Shown: positions 25,301-35,760, counted from the stretch's first letter. The stretch is 64,000 nt of DNA from Opisthorchis felineus (GCA_004794785.1 SJOL01000554.1:560121-624120), one strand, 5' to 3'. Program-made: numbers and translations. Notes: a model not told the origin generated them from the letters alone.

Positions 25301-28300
25301 GAAGTTAAAGAGAAAGGGTGGCTGAGAACATCCTTCCCTGACACCACTGGACGTAGTGAACTCGGCAGAGAACTTGCTGTAGACACGTGTACGACCAAGG
25401 GAGGGTGCATACAGAGCCCTTATATGGGACAACAATTTAGATGGGACACCCTTCATTGCCAGATTGCCCCATTTCTAACGACCAATGAAACCAAAAGCAG
25501 ACGTGAGATCGGTAATCGCGACCAAATAGACTGTAACTCACATACATTCAAATAGTTTTTACAATGCTCTGAGCACCTTGTTGCGGAGGGCTAGGAGTCT
25601 AGAAATTGTTGTGGTTGCCGGGGATAGGAATGCGCAAGTAGGTAGACTTAGCGCTGCTTAGGCTTAATCGGATGATCGTCTGGAATCGAGACGCACAAAC
25701 AACAGCGAACGCCTGCTACAGTTGTTTACTGAACACGGACTGTTTCTGTGCAGTAGTACCTTCTGAAACAACCGATGCCGCTTTGCTACATGGTGCCCCC
25801 CGAGTGCGAGTCAACCTCCAACACAGACTGACCACATCACCATTAGTTATAGGTGGCGCGTGTCAACTACTGACTATCCCTCGTTCTGAAACACCCGTGT
25901 GGATTCAGATCACGCGCTTGTTCATTGCTCCTTCTCGTTGCTTTTTTCGGGGCACGCAAGATGCGTACAACCTCGCTTGGAGGTGACCTCTCGGACCCTG
26001 ATGTGAAGTAGGCCTACCAAAACCACCTACTGAAGTCCCTATCAGACAACATGTTTTCTGACTTTCACACTATAAAATTACTCGAAGCTCGTACACACAT
26101 TCCTTCCGGCCGAAAGTACAATACCGTTAAACGAACTATCAGACTTCAGGTGAGAAAGAACACCTGCGCGGATCGAGAGACTGGATGGATCCGGAAAGTT
26201 GGAGAGACGGAGGAGGTGAGAAAGTACGTGTAAGCTGATCCAGCTGATACGCGCAACGGGCCCCAAAAGGCCTAAGGTGAGCAAAGAAATCACTGGTAAC
26301 AAAGGCTTGCCTAACAGTAAAAAAGAAGAGTTCCCGAACCATTGGGCTGAGCAATTTCAAGACCAATTCAACTCACCACCTGCAATTGCTCAGGTGGATT
26401 CCCAACCGGCAACGCAGCCCTGGACAGTGAAATTGGAACTGCTGACGGTTTCGAAAATTAACGAGTGCCTTTAGTCCCTCAAGTGCCATCGAGCTGCTGG
26501 TTCTGACAAACCTCCACCCGCTCTGTTCAAATTGGGAGATAGAATCCTCAGACGATGCTTGCCTAACTTATTTGCCTCTGACTGGGAGAGAAAGATCGTC
26601 CCAACTAAGTGGGGTGAGCATGGCCTATTGTAAAAAATGGGTGGTTGGAGTGAGTGTGGCAGTCACAGAGGAATTAGTCTGATTCGCGTTGTTGATGAAT
26701 TCTTTGCGTCGCTCGCTTATTTTAAGTCGCCTCACGAAGGCGAGTGAAGAGGGGACCTGGGAAAAGCAAGCAGGATTACGGCAGGGGAGGAGCTGTGTTG
26801 ACCAGATCTTCACACCCTGTCAAGTGTTAGAGCAACGGCATGCGTATAGGCGCCCTACAATATTGGTGTCCCCTGACTTCAAGAGTGCATTCGATTCTGT
26901 CGACCGGTTGGTTTTTTAAAAACCCTGCATCATCATCATCATCAAAGACAGCAACATCAGTGTTGACACTGATGCTTCACTGCCGTACAACCATAAGGTT
27001 CGTCTAATTATATTTAAAGCCCTAGAGTGAAGAGAAGAGAAAAAGAGTGGGTGAGGGAGGGGACCTAGTGCTGGCGACAATGCGCGACAATGCACTTCCC
27101 AGAGGTTCGTGAATATCATACGCTGTTTGTATTAACATAATTGTAGGTGCGTGGGACTGTATGGGGGCTCTCCAAAAGCATTTCTACAAGCAGTGGTGTC
27201 TGACAAGGATGTCCACTCCAGTCCTTCGGCATGTGTTTCGCTCCAACAAGGTGCAAAGTCATGCTACAGGACGTACAGTTTCTAGACAAACCTCTGGGAA
27301 TTCAAGGACTGACACTGAAGGTTGTGGAACACTATGCGTGTCCTGGAGGTTGAATCAGCTCTGACGACAGTGTGACAAACGAAGTCAACACAGGAATCTC
27401 GAAGGCCAGAATTGCGTTTGCCAATTTGAGCCTCTTGTGGCGTCAAAAAGGCATCGCTGGCTCACAAAAGACGAGTGCGTCAGACTGCACTGCGGGCTCT
27501 ATTGTTGTATGGTTGCGAGACATGGTCACTTCGGCAGAGGATCTGAAAAATCTTCGGGTCCCAGAAGTACAGCTGGAATCGGCTGGACCCAGCAAATTCG
27601 CAGAGAACAGACCGATTTTGGTGAAGCACAGGGTACTTCCCTCAAAGAATACATCCAGTGCTGCAAGCTTAGGTATGTGGGAAATGTGTTACGCATGTCG
27701 AGACGAGCGCCACTTTCCGTACTTAATGCGCGGTGACGGAAACATAGAGGTTAACAAGTTGACAAGATAGAAGGGAATGGAAAAGTCTGAGTGCCGTTGG
27801 TGCTGTTCGCCTTCAAGGATGGGTTCCACGTGACACTCCCTGTGCGTGTCTGGAGACACTGAACGATATGGCGGCTAGCCGGTATCAGTGGCGTTCATGC
27901 TGTCCGTTTTTATCCAGATTGTCTGACTGAGTGCCGGGGGTGTAGGCAACTCGGAGGTTTGTGGTAAGCTAATCCTAGGTCACTCCACCCTCATCATCTC
28001 TTTCGTCTTTCTTATACGGCTTTGTACAAATAAACTGTACGGCAGTGAAGACCCAGTGCTCTCATCTGGTGTTTCTGTCAATGGTAACGATAATGCATCG
28101 GATACCATGAGACATTGCATCAGGACTACCAGATAACTGAAGGGTGATTTCTGAAACACCTCAGTTTGTTATAGGTGGCTTGATGTACACGACAGAAGTG
28201 GGGACAGAAAAAAGAAACAGAAGTTTCGGATAGAGAAGCCTCTTTCCCAGGTTGACAGGGAGTACAAACATTAAACTGCATTAAACTGCCATGTACATCA

Positions 28301-30196
28301 GATGTTTTGAGTTCGGTAAGGGATTACTTTGGTTTATTTTACTAGGCGACGGTCCAGGTATGGAACAATGGTTCGAGGACTGGCGGATCGGTCGATCGCA
28401 GGGACCAGTTGAAGGGTAGCGAGGGGCGCGTGGGTGTGGGCCGGTGAACGAAGAGCTGAAGAGATGAATGTCACTTCCAAGTTGTTCAGACCGAAAAGGG
28501 ACGTTGTTTGCTATATCCTATCTTGAGCTTTGGTGCAAAGCCCGACCCACAAGGAACCCGGTAGTAGGGTATTCTTTGGTGGTCCTCTCCGGGAGCCGAT
28601 AACCCTGTTCGGCTGCAGCCCGAGAATACAGGAAGTAAGGTATAGATGTCCTACCCCTAATGCTACTGTGTACAGCAGACGTTTTGAGCCTCATTAAGCT
28701 CATGGCAAGGTTTAGTTGTTCTTAGACCGTAATGGATAACCCGGAGGCGGTCATGGTCGGTTGCTGGGCGGTCCGCGTGTGCGGGTTTTACAGCCAACGT
28801 TTTCTAATCCCTCCTTCTATGAAGGGAGGCTGCTTTTATGAATATGGAAATGCTGGTAGTCTGGAGAAAATACCTTACTGCCTACACACTCCTATCGCAG
28901 AGGGCATTAAGACTTTACTTCCAGAATGCACACTGTTCTTAGTCTGGCTGCTTTCTTTTGGCCTTCCTAGCATGGTTGCACATTGTGGAACGAAGTTTCA
29001 GCCAGTGTAGCCCGCACGAGCATTTCAGGACTCAAGCCGAACCATTAATTCAAGGTGGTAGCCTTTGGCCGGGAATAAGTGTGTGAATACAATGCCTGTA
29101 ATGTTAACAGCCTTCTGTGGCACGTCATGCAAGCAAGCGCGTTTAGAAGGATGGACTGGTCGAAAGGACCGTGAGGAACCTCGAATTCGGTGAGCACGGT
29201 TATTGGTTGTCAGACTGATCTGAACGGGTTGCACGACATATTTCGAACGTGCTCAACACGACCTATACCGACCTGAATCCTTCTTGGCGTTCTCGAGTCA
29301 AGGCTTGCGTGCCACCATGAGTGACATCAGACCTAACGCTAAAACGGAAAATATGCTAAGGCATATGTGACTGACGCATCCCACCAAGTCATATATCTTA
29401 AAAGCTGGTGCAACCACCTATCTCTAGCAGGATGGAGTAAAAATAACGTACAGACACCATAAGAATTTGACTTACGCCCTTGAAAACGGAAATTGATAGG
29501 TTGTCTAAACGCGACGAAGGATAAGGTTATCACTAAAATCCAGATCCCCGCTTCCAGTTGGCGGTTCGTTCACACAGGAGCAGGCTGTCAGCTAAACTCG
29601 CCCAACAGCCAGCCCAACATGTACAGCGTTCGCACTTGCCGAAGGTCAAACAGCCAAAGCAGCCTTCGAGGGTCTAACTTACCAGATGGCTTGTGGCGCC
29701 TATCTCCTGATCGGGTACTGCCAACATTATGTGCCTTTTGCACTTCTTGTCTTTTGGGTCAGCCAAAATTCCAAACCACGAAGGCACATCGACTTCAGCT
29801 GAATTTAGAACTGACAAGAATTTGTCTCCAATGGATCAGTAAGGCCATATTCAAGTCCCATGCCCAGTACTTTGTAGAAGGTTTACCTCTTCTATGTCAA
29901 CAGCATTATATGGATCATATTCAACCGTGAATGGGCATCCAGAGATGTGCATTTTGACAAGTTCTGTACGAGGCAGGCGTGGAATCCGTTATTCGTACTC
30001 GGATGGGTTAATGCTTTCGTGGCAAAGCAAGACACACGAATTTCGCACTTGGAAAGGGGCAAACGGTAAAAACGCATGTTCAGAGTCCATGCATATGTTC
30101 CAGAATGAAAGGACCAGAAGAAAGGTACAGAAGATAAAGGCATCGTTCCTAAGCATTCTACGACCCAGAAGCAAATCAGATCACTCAGGTTACCCG

Positions 30197-30236
<40 letters not shown>

Positions 30237-33200
30237 CTGACGGCACCCATTTCCGGATTCGCCTGTCACGTCGAACTGTCGCGCAACACAGATGAAACCA
30301 CATGTGTGACCAATGGAATTAGCCGTGCAACCGGTCTGAATCCGGAAGGTGAAGAGAATGAGGCATTCCTAAAGCCATCAGAACATACAACTGGTCGTCC
30401 ATATCGTCAAGTCATCTGGGAACAACTGAACAAGTGATTCCCACAGTGTACACGAGGGATGGCCTAGTGGCCGCAAACTCATGAGACACCCACGGCAAGG
30501 CAATGCTGACGATTATTCAGCTTGGTTAGTACAAAAATCAACGTCACCCGTAGCACCGCTGTAGTATTAGAACGCCGGACTGCCCAGTGTTACGATAGGT
30601 TGTCTGCATAAATATACATGAAACACAAATACAGTTAGATTAGAATTCAAGAATACAGCGCAATCTAGTACGACGCCCTCAAAATAAATGTGCTGATTTC
30701 TCTTGAGCAGGGAACAACAACACTCAATCACAGAACCACACCACTCTCTGAATATCTTAAGATTTATACGAGGTAAAAAAATCCACAAGTTCTAAGTTAT
30801 TTCAAAGTACAAAGGCAGCACTTCGCCAATCCGTCACATACAATATGAAGAAATCAGTTCAAAATTGGTTAGGTGTATGCGAGAATAATCAGGTACAGTA
30901 AACACGACGTGGAGATGCATGCTTACAAAACAAAACTAGCATGAGCGCCTTTTGGTCATATGACCTTACATACGTGCAAAGGAGTAATGTACACACAAAG
31001 CTGTAATTTACTAACTGAAGCCAGCGATCCCTAGTCCAGTACATCGTGCACAAAAATAGCACAAACAGGTGTCCGGGGCCAAAGCATAGCATCTAGAGGT
31101 TTGTTACAGGTCTTTGGTCGGTCTGTTTTCCTTTAGAATCCACACTGGTGACCACTGAGACAGTCGAAACCCTCAAGGTTTAGCAGTCACTTAAGGACAA
31201 CAGATTCCACCACTTCTGATAAAACAGATCAGGGGACGAAGTCGGTTCGTTTCGGAGTAGGGAGAACACGGAAGTGCCGAAGAAATAGAAATTCGGTGAC
31301 CAAACGTACCTCGGATACACCGAGTTGGTGATGTGGGATTTAGCGGTCTTTTCCAAGAACATCGTCTACGCACCACCATATCCACCGAATCAAGCCCGAG
31401 CCCTAGGGTAGCCGAATTGTCGAGAAAGAACGGCGCCTACCTGGCTTGTCATAGAAGCGCACCAAGTCGTTCCCCAAGGATACATTAGTCTGTCTCTACA
31501 GTAATCTCATGAGCCTGCCACAAGAGTACAACATACTAGCCTAGCTTCTATACCTGAACGGCGAAGTTTATTCGGCTCGGAGCCACCACGTTAATAAATG
31601 GATTGTATCACCTTCCATAGAAAGAGCACATTGAAGCCCTTAAAACATAGCGGGCTCCCAGAGGAGCTTACTCTAGCTATCCTGAGAAACAGCACGTATC
31701 CAAATACCAATGGACTTGCTGCGCTCACACGGATCACCTAAGAAGACATCCACTCAAACCGAGATCTGTGTTAGCCGGCTTCGGTAACGCTCACACAGCT
31801 TTGGCAAACGAATCCACAAAGTCGGAAACGCCTTCAAATGACGCTTAGATGCTTGGTTCCAGCCACGCTGCCACCACATAAGAGAGTAGCGGCCACTCGG
31901 TTAGACAGAGCCCAGAGCATGTTAAACAGTGCAGACACCAGTTCGTAGAAATTTTCTTATTTAACTTCAGGTAACCTCATCTTCTACAGCAGACCGAAGG
32001 AATAACTGCTAGCCTAAGCCTATGAAGAGAGACGGACGGTAACCAGTCAGCTAATTTTTGCGATCGACAGTTTCCGTTTCACGTTATTTCTCCCTAGACT
32101 CCTATCCGTTCCACCTTTTACTCCCCAAATCATTGTAGTCACATTCATACTTTGACTAACACAGCAGCAAGGCGTCAGTGTACGACCCGGGGACAAGGGA
32201 TTGACACAATCTATGCTTGCTTGGTGGTCTGGGTTTGCTGTCGGAGATGACAACACTCAAGTGAAACACCACAATGGACCAGCAAAATTTCCCTAGGTGG
32301 CTCGAAATGAACGAACTTAACCATAGATCCGTTACGTAGCGCTCGCTTCAGTTTAGTGGCAACTGGCTCAGTGGCGTCCGCTCAAACGAAAGCTGGGATA
32401 CTGTCAGGTTGCCCCAGCCTAGACAGGAGCAGTCAAGATGCAGAGATTGTGTTAGAGCCATAGACCGTCCGGTCAGTATATTCGCGCTTTAACCACTGAG
32501 CCATCTCAAGCTTAAGCAGTACAACTCGGTAAATAAAAAACATATCTTTCGCGAGAATGTCTGACGTGCTACGTACTACATGGGCAAAAACCTACCTTCG
32601 AATAACCCGTGGCACTAATTATTTGAAACAATCCAGTGTTCATTATCGGAGCGATGCTTCCTGAAATCCCATTAAGAACCTGGCATTATTCTGTATTGTG
32701 AATCCGCGCACGGCGTAGCGTGGCATGGGTAAAAATGCGGCATCGGATGGCGAAGATTCTGCGCCCCAATTGTGCCCGCCACAAGAATAGGACTCTATTC
32801 AATTAAATGAAGTAAACCCACCGGCACTCTGTGATGCGGTCGTGTCAGATGCAACAATAGTAAAATTCCCACCTGAGAAAATATAACGGGCGTGCTAAGG
32901 GTTATTTCAGCTGATTTGCGGCCCCTGAAAACAACACTTCCCCCAGCAAAACGTCATCCAATCACATGTCCATGTATTACCAGGTCCGATTAGAAGCTGA
33001 GACTGCCGGCCAGGCAGAATGCCTAGAGTCCACAAGAACCCAGTCCAGATACCCTCGCCAAACAAAGCGCCACAAGCCCCAATATCAGCGATATCAAAGC
33101 AGCTCCTTCTCCGCAACACTATTCAGGCTAGCTCCCCTGACTCCATATGCAGCGCGAGTACCAGCTGACCCAGTATTTGGACACGCACGGTCAACCAGTA

Positions 33201-34281
33201 GCTGGCGATGGTCAAGTGACCCCATCTGGCCTAATCACACTCACACCCAGAAACAGTTGCACATACCCGTTCCTCACACGACAAGATTGCTACTGTGTGC
33301 GACACAAGTCCAAGCTAAGTTGACCTAGCAGCCTACTCAGGCAAGAAAACTAAGGACACAACGATTTTCTGAATAAAATAGTAAAATTTCCGGACTTAAT
33401 CATCCGTCGCATGATACCCTACGTTTTATGTGTTACTACGCACACCACAAGAAACCCTCACCCAGTAGCTATGCACTGCGCGTAACACCAACGTATGACT
33501 CGTTTTTTTGCATCTGACTGCACCCCTTTTCCTGTTAACTGGTGTGGCATCGGCGATTCGTGCTGTACACCCGTACACAGACCCGAAACACGAGAAATCC
33601 TCCCGTGATACCAGGATCCTGCCAGGAGAAACCGAGGCAGAACTATACACGAGTCCTCGTTGTGCACTACCGCGAGACACCCGAGAAGCTAGTTTACAGA
33701 AGACTACAGTTGTTCGCAGCATGGATCCACCGTACTATCCCAGTCTGGCTCTGACATATAATATGGACAAATTTATCATTTCCAACTCAACTCTGCATAC
33801 CAGCAGGTGTCCATCCGCTGCAGGACACTTCGAACCTCTCCTTAAATAGCTCCCAGTGAAAGATGGGATGCGCCCATGTGACGCACTGACAAAAATATGC
33901 TGAATTACTTTTCTTTCTGCTCCAGTAATCGCTTTTCAGCTTCTTCACGTTTCCGCGCCTCTTCTATTTTTCTGTCGATTTCCTTCATTCTCGTGCGTCG
34001 TGTACGCCGTTCAGCATCGCTATCGTAGCTCGAATCAGTGGAACTACTGGGAACAATCGTCATAAAGAAATGAAAGAGATGTACCGTCTGCGGCGATCAT
34101 GACGACGTGAATCACGGTGGGATTTATCAGCACCTCTGGATTTTTTCCTGTCCCGACCATATTCGTCACCCTTATCTTTGTAACGATCTTTTTCTTTGCC
34201 CCGGTCTCTCGAGCGGCTTCGGTGCCTCTTGTGCCGTGATCTGTAGGGACTGGAACTCGAACGGCTCCGTGATCGTCCCAT
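16312..34281 (-). CDS. ARGLU1: ARGLU1 homologue, four exons seen, 3' end missing (partial)
   Basis: The four exons join to 645 nt, 215 codons, without a stop. The product starts MGRSRSRSSSSPY, continues as an Arg/Ser-rich region of about 65 residues, has a short acidic Ser/Asp linker (around residues 66-75), then a long Glu/Arg/Lys coiled coil to residue 215. The stretch LDRILEENNRKLMEARRKE in exon 4 is very close to the signature of animal ARGLU1, a nuclear protein reported to work in pre-mRNA splicing and as a Mediator/nuclear-receptor coactivator. Human ARGLU1 is about 273 residues, so roughly the last 55-60, including its conserved basic C-terminal tail, are not in these exons. All junctions keep frame (phases 2, 2, 0, 0). 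An in-frame TGA lies upstream at 34366-34368, so the first in-frame ATG at 34281 is the start. Another RS/coiled-coil splicing factor is possible but fits less well. Confidence 0.88.
16396..19161 (-). other. ARGLU1 intron 3, 2766 bp, no recognised content
   Basis: Donor GTGAGT at 19161 and acceptor TTTCAAG at 16396. I looked for coding similarity, transposon ends and repeats shared with the rest of the window and saw none. Open frames on either strand are short (under 90 codons) and unremarkable. Confidence 0.75.
19162..19387 (-). CDS. ARGLU1: ARGLU1 exon 3, coiled-coil core
   Basis: 226 nt, 75 codons plus one base. Almost entirely Glu, Arg, Lys, Ala, Leu and Asp in heptad spacing, running from ERRLKEEREREAEAARQ through DRRVKQRLDELERDY to KRLE. 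It matches the central part of ARGLU1, where the vertebrate protein has alternating EEL/RRVEE blocks. Acceptor TTTTTAG, donor GTGAGT (near-perfect consensus). Its composition makes it stand out sharply from the surrounding intron. Confidence 0.92.
20895..23640 (-). mobile_element. RTE-clade LINE, nearly full coding length, inactive
   Basis: The most complete RTE copy. Order on the minus strand: endonuclease start (VDSRLCAVRLSGWIK, about 23530), DDKNGFYHDLS, GEMNAQV (23344-23346 encodes Glu where the catalytic Asp belongs), ITWRPPASHG and SDHAIVW (about 23080). Then come the linker (22886-22599, RRSIKCWIIKSLNNERKSQW), RT entry with QAGLRPGRCCVDHMFILRRFLEQ (about 22200), VKFKVLLQDLVRPNASLILA (about 21720), ARPAFADLRHRCD, LSVFDHRCARSTGKIW and RRLHCSGYTS. 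A 3' UTR to about 20895 matches those at 2.2 and 24.8 kb. Between 22120 and 21750 the central RT palm with YADD is missing or unreadable. It lies inside ARGLU1 intron 2, sense to the gene. Confidence 0.85.
23878..23925 (+). mobile_element. SINE body fragment (S4)
   Basis: A short piece (CTGTCTAGGTCTGGGCGCCC...GTATCCCAGCC) matching the tRNA-unrelated body of the SINE at 24.3 kb. The tRNA-like head is not visible. Confidence 0.45.
24335..24521 (+). mobile_element. tRNA-derived SINE (copy S1)
   Basis: Plus-strand copy: A-box TGGCTCGGTGG (24343-24353), degenerate B-box around 24387-24397 (GATTAGAACCC), body CTGTCTAGGCTTGGGCAACTT, end GTGTTACAGCTGAACGACTTTTT. The T run would also act as a Pol III stop. 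It lies antisense to ARGLU1 within intron 2. Confidence 0.78.
24785..25535 (-). mobile_element. RTE-clade LINE, internally deleted copy
   Basis: The minus strand gives DLTSAFGFIGR and MKGVPSKLLSHIRALYAPSL (RT motif A to thumb side), SGVREGCSQPPFLFNFVIGVLLE, then jumps at about 25245 straight to NTEVRQMVFG and QLVTVHRLR of the far C-terminus. The YADD palm and about 200 codons have been lost. RLPPDWDLGKRL follows, then a 3' UTR like those at 2.2 and 20.9 kb. It lies head to head with the plus-strand RTE that starts at 25556. Confidence 0.75.
25556..28065 (+). mobile_element. RTE-clade LINE, endonuclease to 3' UTR, interrupted
   Basis: Plus strand: NALSTLLRRARSLEIVVVAGDRNAQVGRL (the GDxNA catalytic Asp is present, about 25600-25660), SDHALVH (about 25905), linker (26050-26470), RT entry QAGLRQGRSCVDQIFTPCQVLEQ and FKSAFDSVDRLVF (26758-26919), then an insertion. 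RT resumes at 27216 (FGMCFAPTRCKVMLQD) with EVNTGISKARIAFANL and LLWRQKGIA, a frameshift, then LGAV and GWVPRDTPCAWLETL (about 27790-27860). The 3' UTR ends near 28065 with ACAAATAAACTGTACGGCAG. The RT palm with YADD is absent at the insertion. It lies antisense to ARGLU1. Confidence 0.83.
26927..27120 (-). mobile_element. RTE 3' tail inserted in another RTE copy
   Basis: About 190 bp matching, in the opposite orientation, the RTE 3' UTR at 14885-15010, including CAGTGTTGACACTGATGCTTCACTGCC on the plus strand. Its 3' end, read on the minus strand, runs into (TGA)5 (plus strand CATCATCATCATCATC, 26929-26944). Short TGA-type tandem tails are usual for RTE LINEs, so this looks like a severely 5'-truncated insertion that split the host copy's RT. 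Confidence 0.65.
28066..28819. other. Unassigned stretch
   Basis: Contains a small tandem duplication (ATTAAACTGC twice, about 28272-28290) and two related phrases with CAG.(C)GATGTTTTGAG near 28300 and 28678. No recognised gene or element. Confidence 0.4.
28820..29075 (+). repeat. Repeat C, copy 2
   Basis: Same unit and orientation as 13903-14185. Similarity starts at the GGAGGCTGCTTTTATGAATA block and fades after TTCAAGGTGGTAGCCTTTGG. The two copies share neither left nor right flanks, which marks the edges. Confidence 0.7.
29076..30197. other. Unassigned stretch of intron 2
   Basis: A 145-codon plus-strand frame (29493-29930) is the longest here. It has no motif I recognise and ends without a splice-linked partner. 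Confidence 0.4.
30198..30235. repeat. (TA)19 microsatellite
   Basis: An uninterrupted 38 bp TA run, flanked by CGC on the left and GCTGACGG on the right. It accounts for the runs of Tyr-Ile codons in overlapping frames on both strands. Confidence 0.97.
30236..32384. other. Unassigned stretch of intron 2
   Basis: Only short frames on either strand (under 75 codons). No similarity to the other repeats of the window noticed. Confidence 0.45.
32385..32511 (-). mobile_element. tRNA-derived SINE, 3'-shortened (copy S3)
   Basis: Minus strand: GAGATGGCTCAGTGGTTAAAGCGCG (a good A-box), a degraded B-box (CTATGGCTCTAACAC), then CTCCTGTCTAGGCTGGGGCAACC. Similarity ends near 32385, before the 3' tail of S1 and S2. 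Confidence 0.75.
33909..34046 (-). CDS. ARGLU1: ARGLU1 exon 2
   Basis: 138 nt. Encodes the Ser/Thr/Asp linker (SSTDSSYDSDAERR) followed by the first heptads of the coiled coil, ending at EKRLLEQKEK. The acceptor is TTCCCAG and the donor GTAATT; the last two bases (AA) plus the first base of exon 3 make a Lys codon. Read straight through, the frame stops one codon past the splice site, which supports the donor. Confidence 0.87.
34047..34084 (-). other. ARGLU1 intron 1, 38 bp
   Basis: Starts GTACATCTC and ends GTTCCCAG. Reading through it hits a stop codon in one frame and breaks similarity in the others, while removing it restores an Arg codon and continuous charged sequence. Introns of 30-40 bp near the 5' end of genes are a known habit of trematode genes (described for Schistosoma mansoni). 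Confidence 0.85.
34085..34281 (-). CDS. ARGLU1: ARGLU1 exon 1 (coding part)
   Basis: Encodes the start methionine and 65 full codons of an RS-type domain: repeated RSRS near the start, then runs of Arg/Lys with Asp and Gly and ending in His-Asp-Arg-Arg-Arg. RS domains are phosphorylated and mediate contacts between splicing factors in nuclear speckles. The exon ends at 34085 with two bases of an Arg codon; the donor is GTACAT. It is separated from exon 2 by a very short intron. The ATG context has G at +4 but C at -3, so it is not a strong Kozak site. Confidence 0.88.
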
Positions 34282-34420
34282 TGGGTTGTGTGCGCAGCTG
34301 GCGCCTGGCCCACTATGCAGGCCGACGGGCTGGCAAAATGTGAGGCTCTCATTGGTCAAAAGCTCTCACTGACTGTGTGGCCTTGAACAGCTATCGACGT
34401 GGCTCCCGGATGAACTTCCT
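34282..34420 (-). promoter_or_regulatory. Presumed ARGLU1 5' UTR/proximal promoter
   Basis: A CCAAT pentamer on the minus strand (34351-34355) lies about 70 bp before the start codon in a more GC-rich stretch. No TATA box is evident. The transcription start and any spliced-leader acceptor cannot be fixed from sequence alone. Confidence 0.3.
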
Positions 34421-34959
34421 GCGGTGAGTCAATGAAAGGACACCCAAGCTGGATTTAGAGATCCAGCATTAGAAAACTGTGGTTGTCGTCGGGCCTTCAC
34501 ATGCTGGCGCTGATGTACTGCTCCGACGGTCGAGCGCATCTGGAGCTAACCTATTAAATAGCCTAGTGATCGAAACACGCGATCGAGGCTTTTACCCAAA
34601 TTTCCAAAATGTGTGTTGTTATAGACGTTAAGTGGTTTCAGTTCGGCTGGATGGTTAAGTTGAACAGGCGGTAGTACACTACTATTTAAGGTCCCAGTGG
34701 CAAACAGTAGGCTTGCCGGCATGAGAAGGCCCACGGAGACATTTGAAAATGACTTGAGTTGACTAACAGAGGGAAAGTCAGTCACAGCTGCAGCTACCAA
34801 CTTGGAAGATCAAGGATATGCAAAAGTGTACCTCAGCCAGCAAATTCGAGGCCGATAATCCGCTTTGTAGAATCCCGTTTGATACATTAAGTGGGGCTTT
34901 CGACACTCATGAATCCCACCTTTTTTCATCGCATTACAAGGATTCATTGAAAAGGCACC

Positions 34960-35760
34960 TGATTGAATGGGACTGAAAAGTTAGTGCTCCCCTTTTGGGC
35001 TGCTCCTAAGGGCGAATACTTCCATGAATCCGGAATATGTATTGCTCCAAGAGATTTATCTGCTTTGGTGCAGAGTCCGACTCCTCAGCAAGCTGCTATT
35101 TTCATGCGACAAGCAATGGTGCTTTCATTTCTGTCTTCGGCGTTCACCGGCCTCTCAGCTACGTCAGCTAAATGCAACTTTTTGAGTTTTAAGTTTGTCA
35201 TCGCGGGCTTTTAATTGCAACACGCCGCATGAAGTTCAAGAATGGAGCTTTTCACATGAAACAAGACATGAATCCTGGATTTCTTTGACCGAATTTACGC
35301 TCAAAGAGCCCTTTATCAGGCACCAGAAGAAACCGGTAAATCGTGGCGTGCAGTTGATCCGGGTTTGCTGGGCGCGAGTGGTTATTTTCTGCACCGGTAT
35401 GCAAAAAATCTAACTTTGGGTTTTAATTGAACTTTCTAAAAAACGGTACTTGCCAACGAATCGCTTGTGGATTGATTCCCGACTGTCTTTTCGTCAAGAC
35501 TTTCGAGCTAAAAAAGTTCGAGCCCGTGCAAATACACTTCATGATTTCCGGCATCCATCTGATATGGAAATTTTCGCTGGGACGATGAAAGTTTAATTGG
35601 GGTACAGGACGTATTAGGATCCTCTTTCGGATTAGCTGCCGCAAGTACTTCTCACAGGCCCAAAAATAAATGCGGATACGTTCAAACAGACCGCTAAACT
35701 GCGAAACTGGTTGATGGGTCTGATTTAAACGCCAGACAGCAGCAGCGCGCAAGGCGCTGG
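34960..35760 (+). pseudogene. Possible decayed coding stretch, unidentified
   Basis: Three adjacent plus-strand segments look protein-like but sit in different frames with stops between them: 34963-35214 (83 codons, with QQAAIFMRQAM and AFTGLSATSA), 35195-35413, and about 35427-35600, where one frame reads NRLWIDSRLSFRQDFRAKKV. I cannot name a family. It could be an old transposon gene upstream of ARGLU1 on the other strand, or chance. There is no clear start, splice pattern or repeat copy. Confidence 0.25.

Larger units (their letters stand above)
19388..33908 (-). other. ARGLU1 intron 2, 14521 bp, packed with retroelements
   Basis: Bounded by donor GTAATT and a pyrimidine-rich acceptor ending TTTTTAG. 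It contains a nearly complete RTE LINE (20895-23640), a deleted RTE copy (24785-25535), an opposite-strand RTE copy (25556-28065), SINE pieces at 23.9, 24.3 and 32.4 kb, repeat C (28820-29075) and a (TA)19 run. No other host exon was recognised on either strand. Confidence 0.8.

Noticed and set aside
29892..30295. Long frames with runs of Tyr-Ile-Tyr-Ile on both strands.
   Set aside because: The run is the (TA)19 microsatellite read in frame; the rest has no recognisable content.
33426..33849. Overlapping open frames on both strands (plus 33508-33849, 113 codons; minus 33426-33722, 98 codons) inside ARGLU1 intron 2.
   Set aside because: No family motif, no real start context and no splice partner. 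Both frames open over the same GC-richer DNA is what chance gives.
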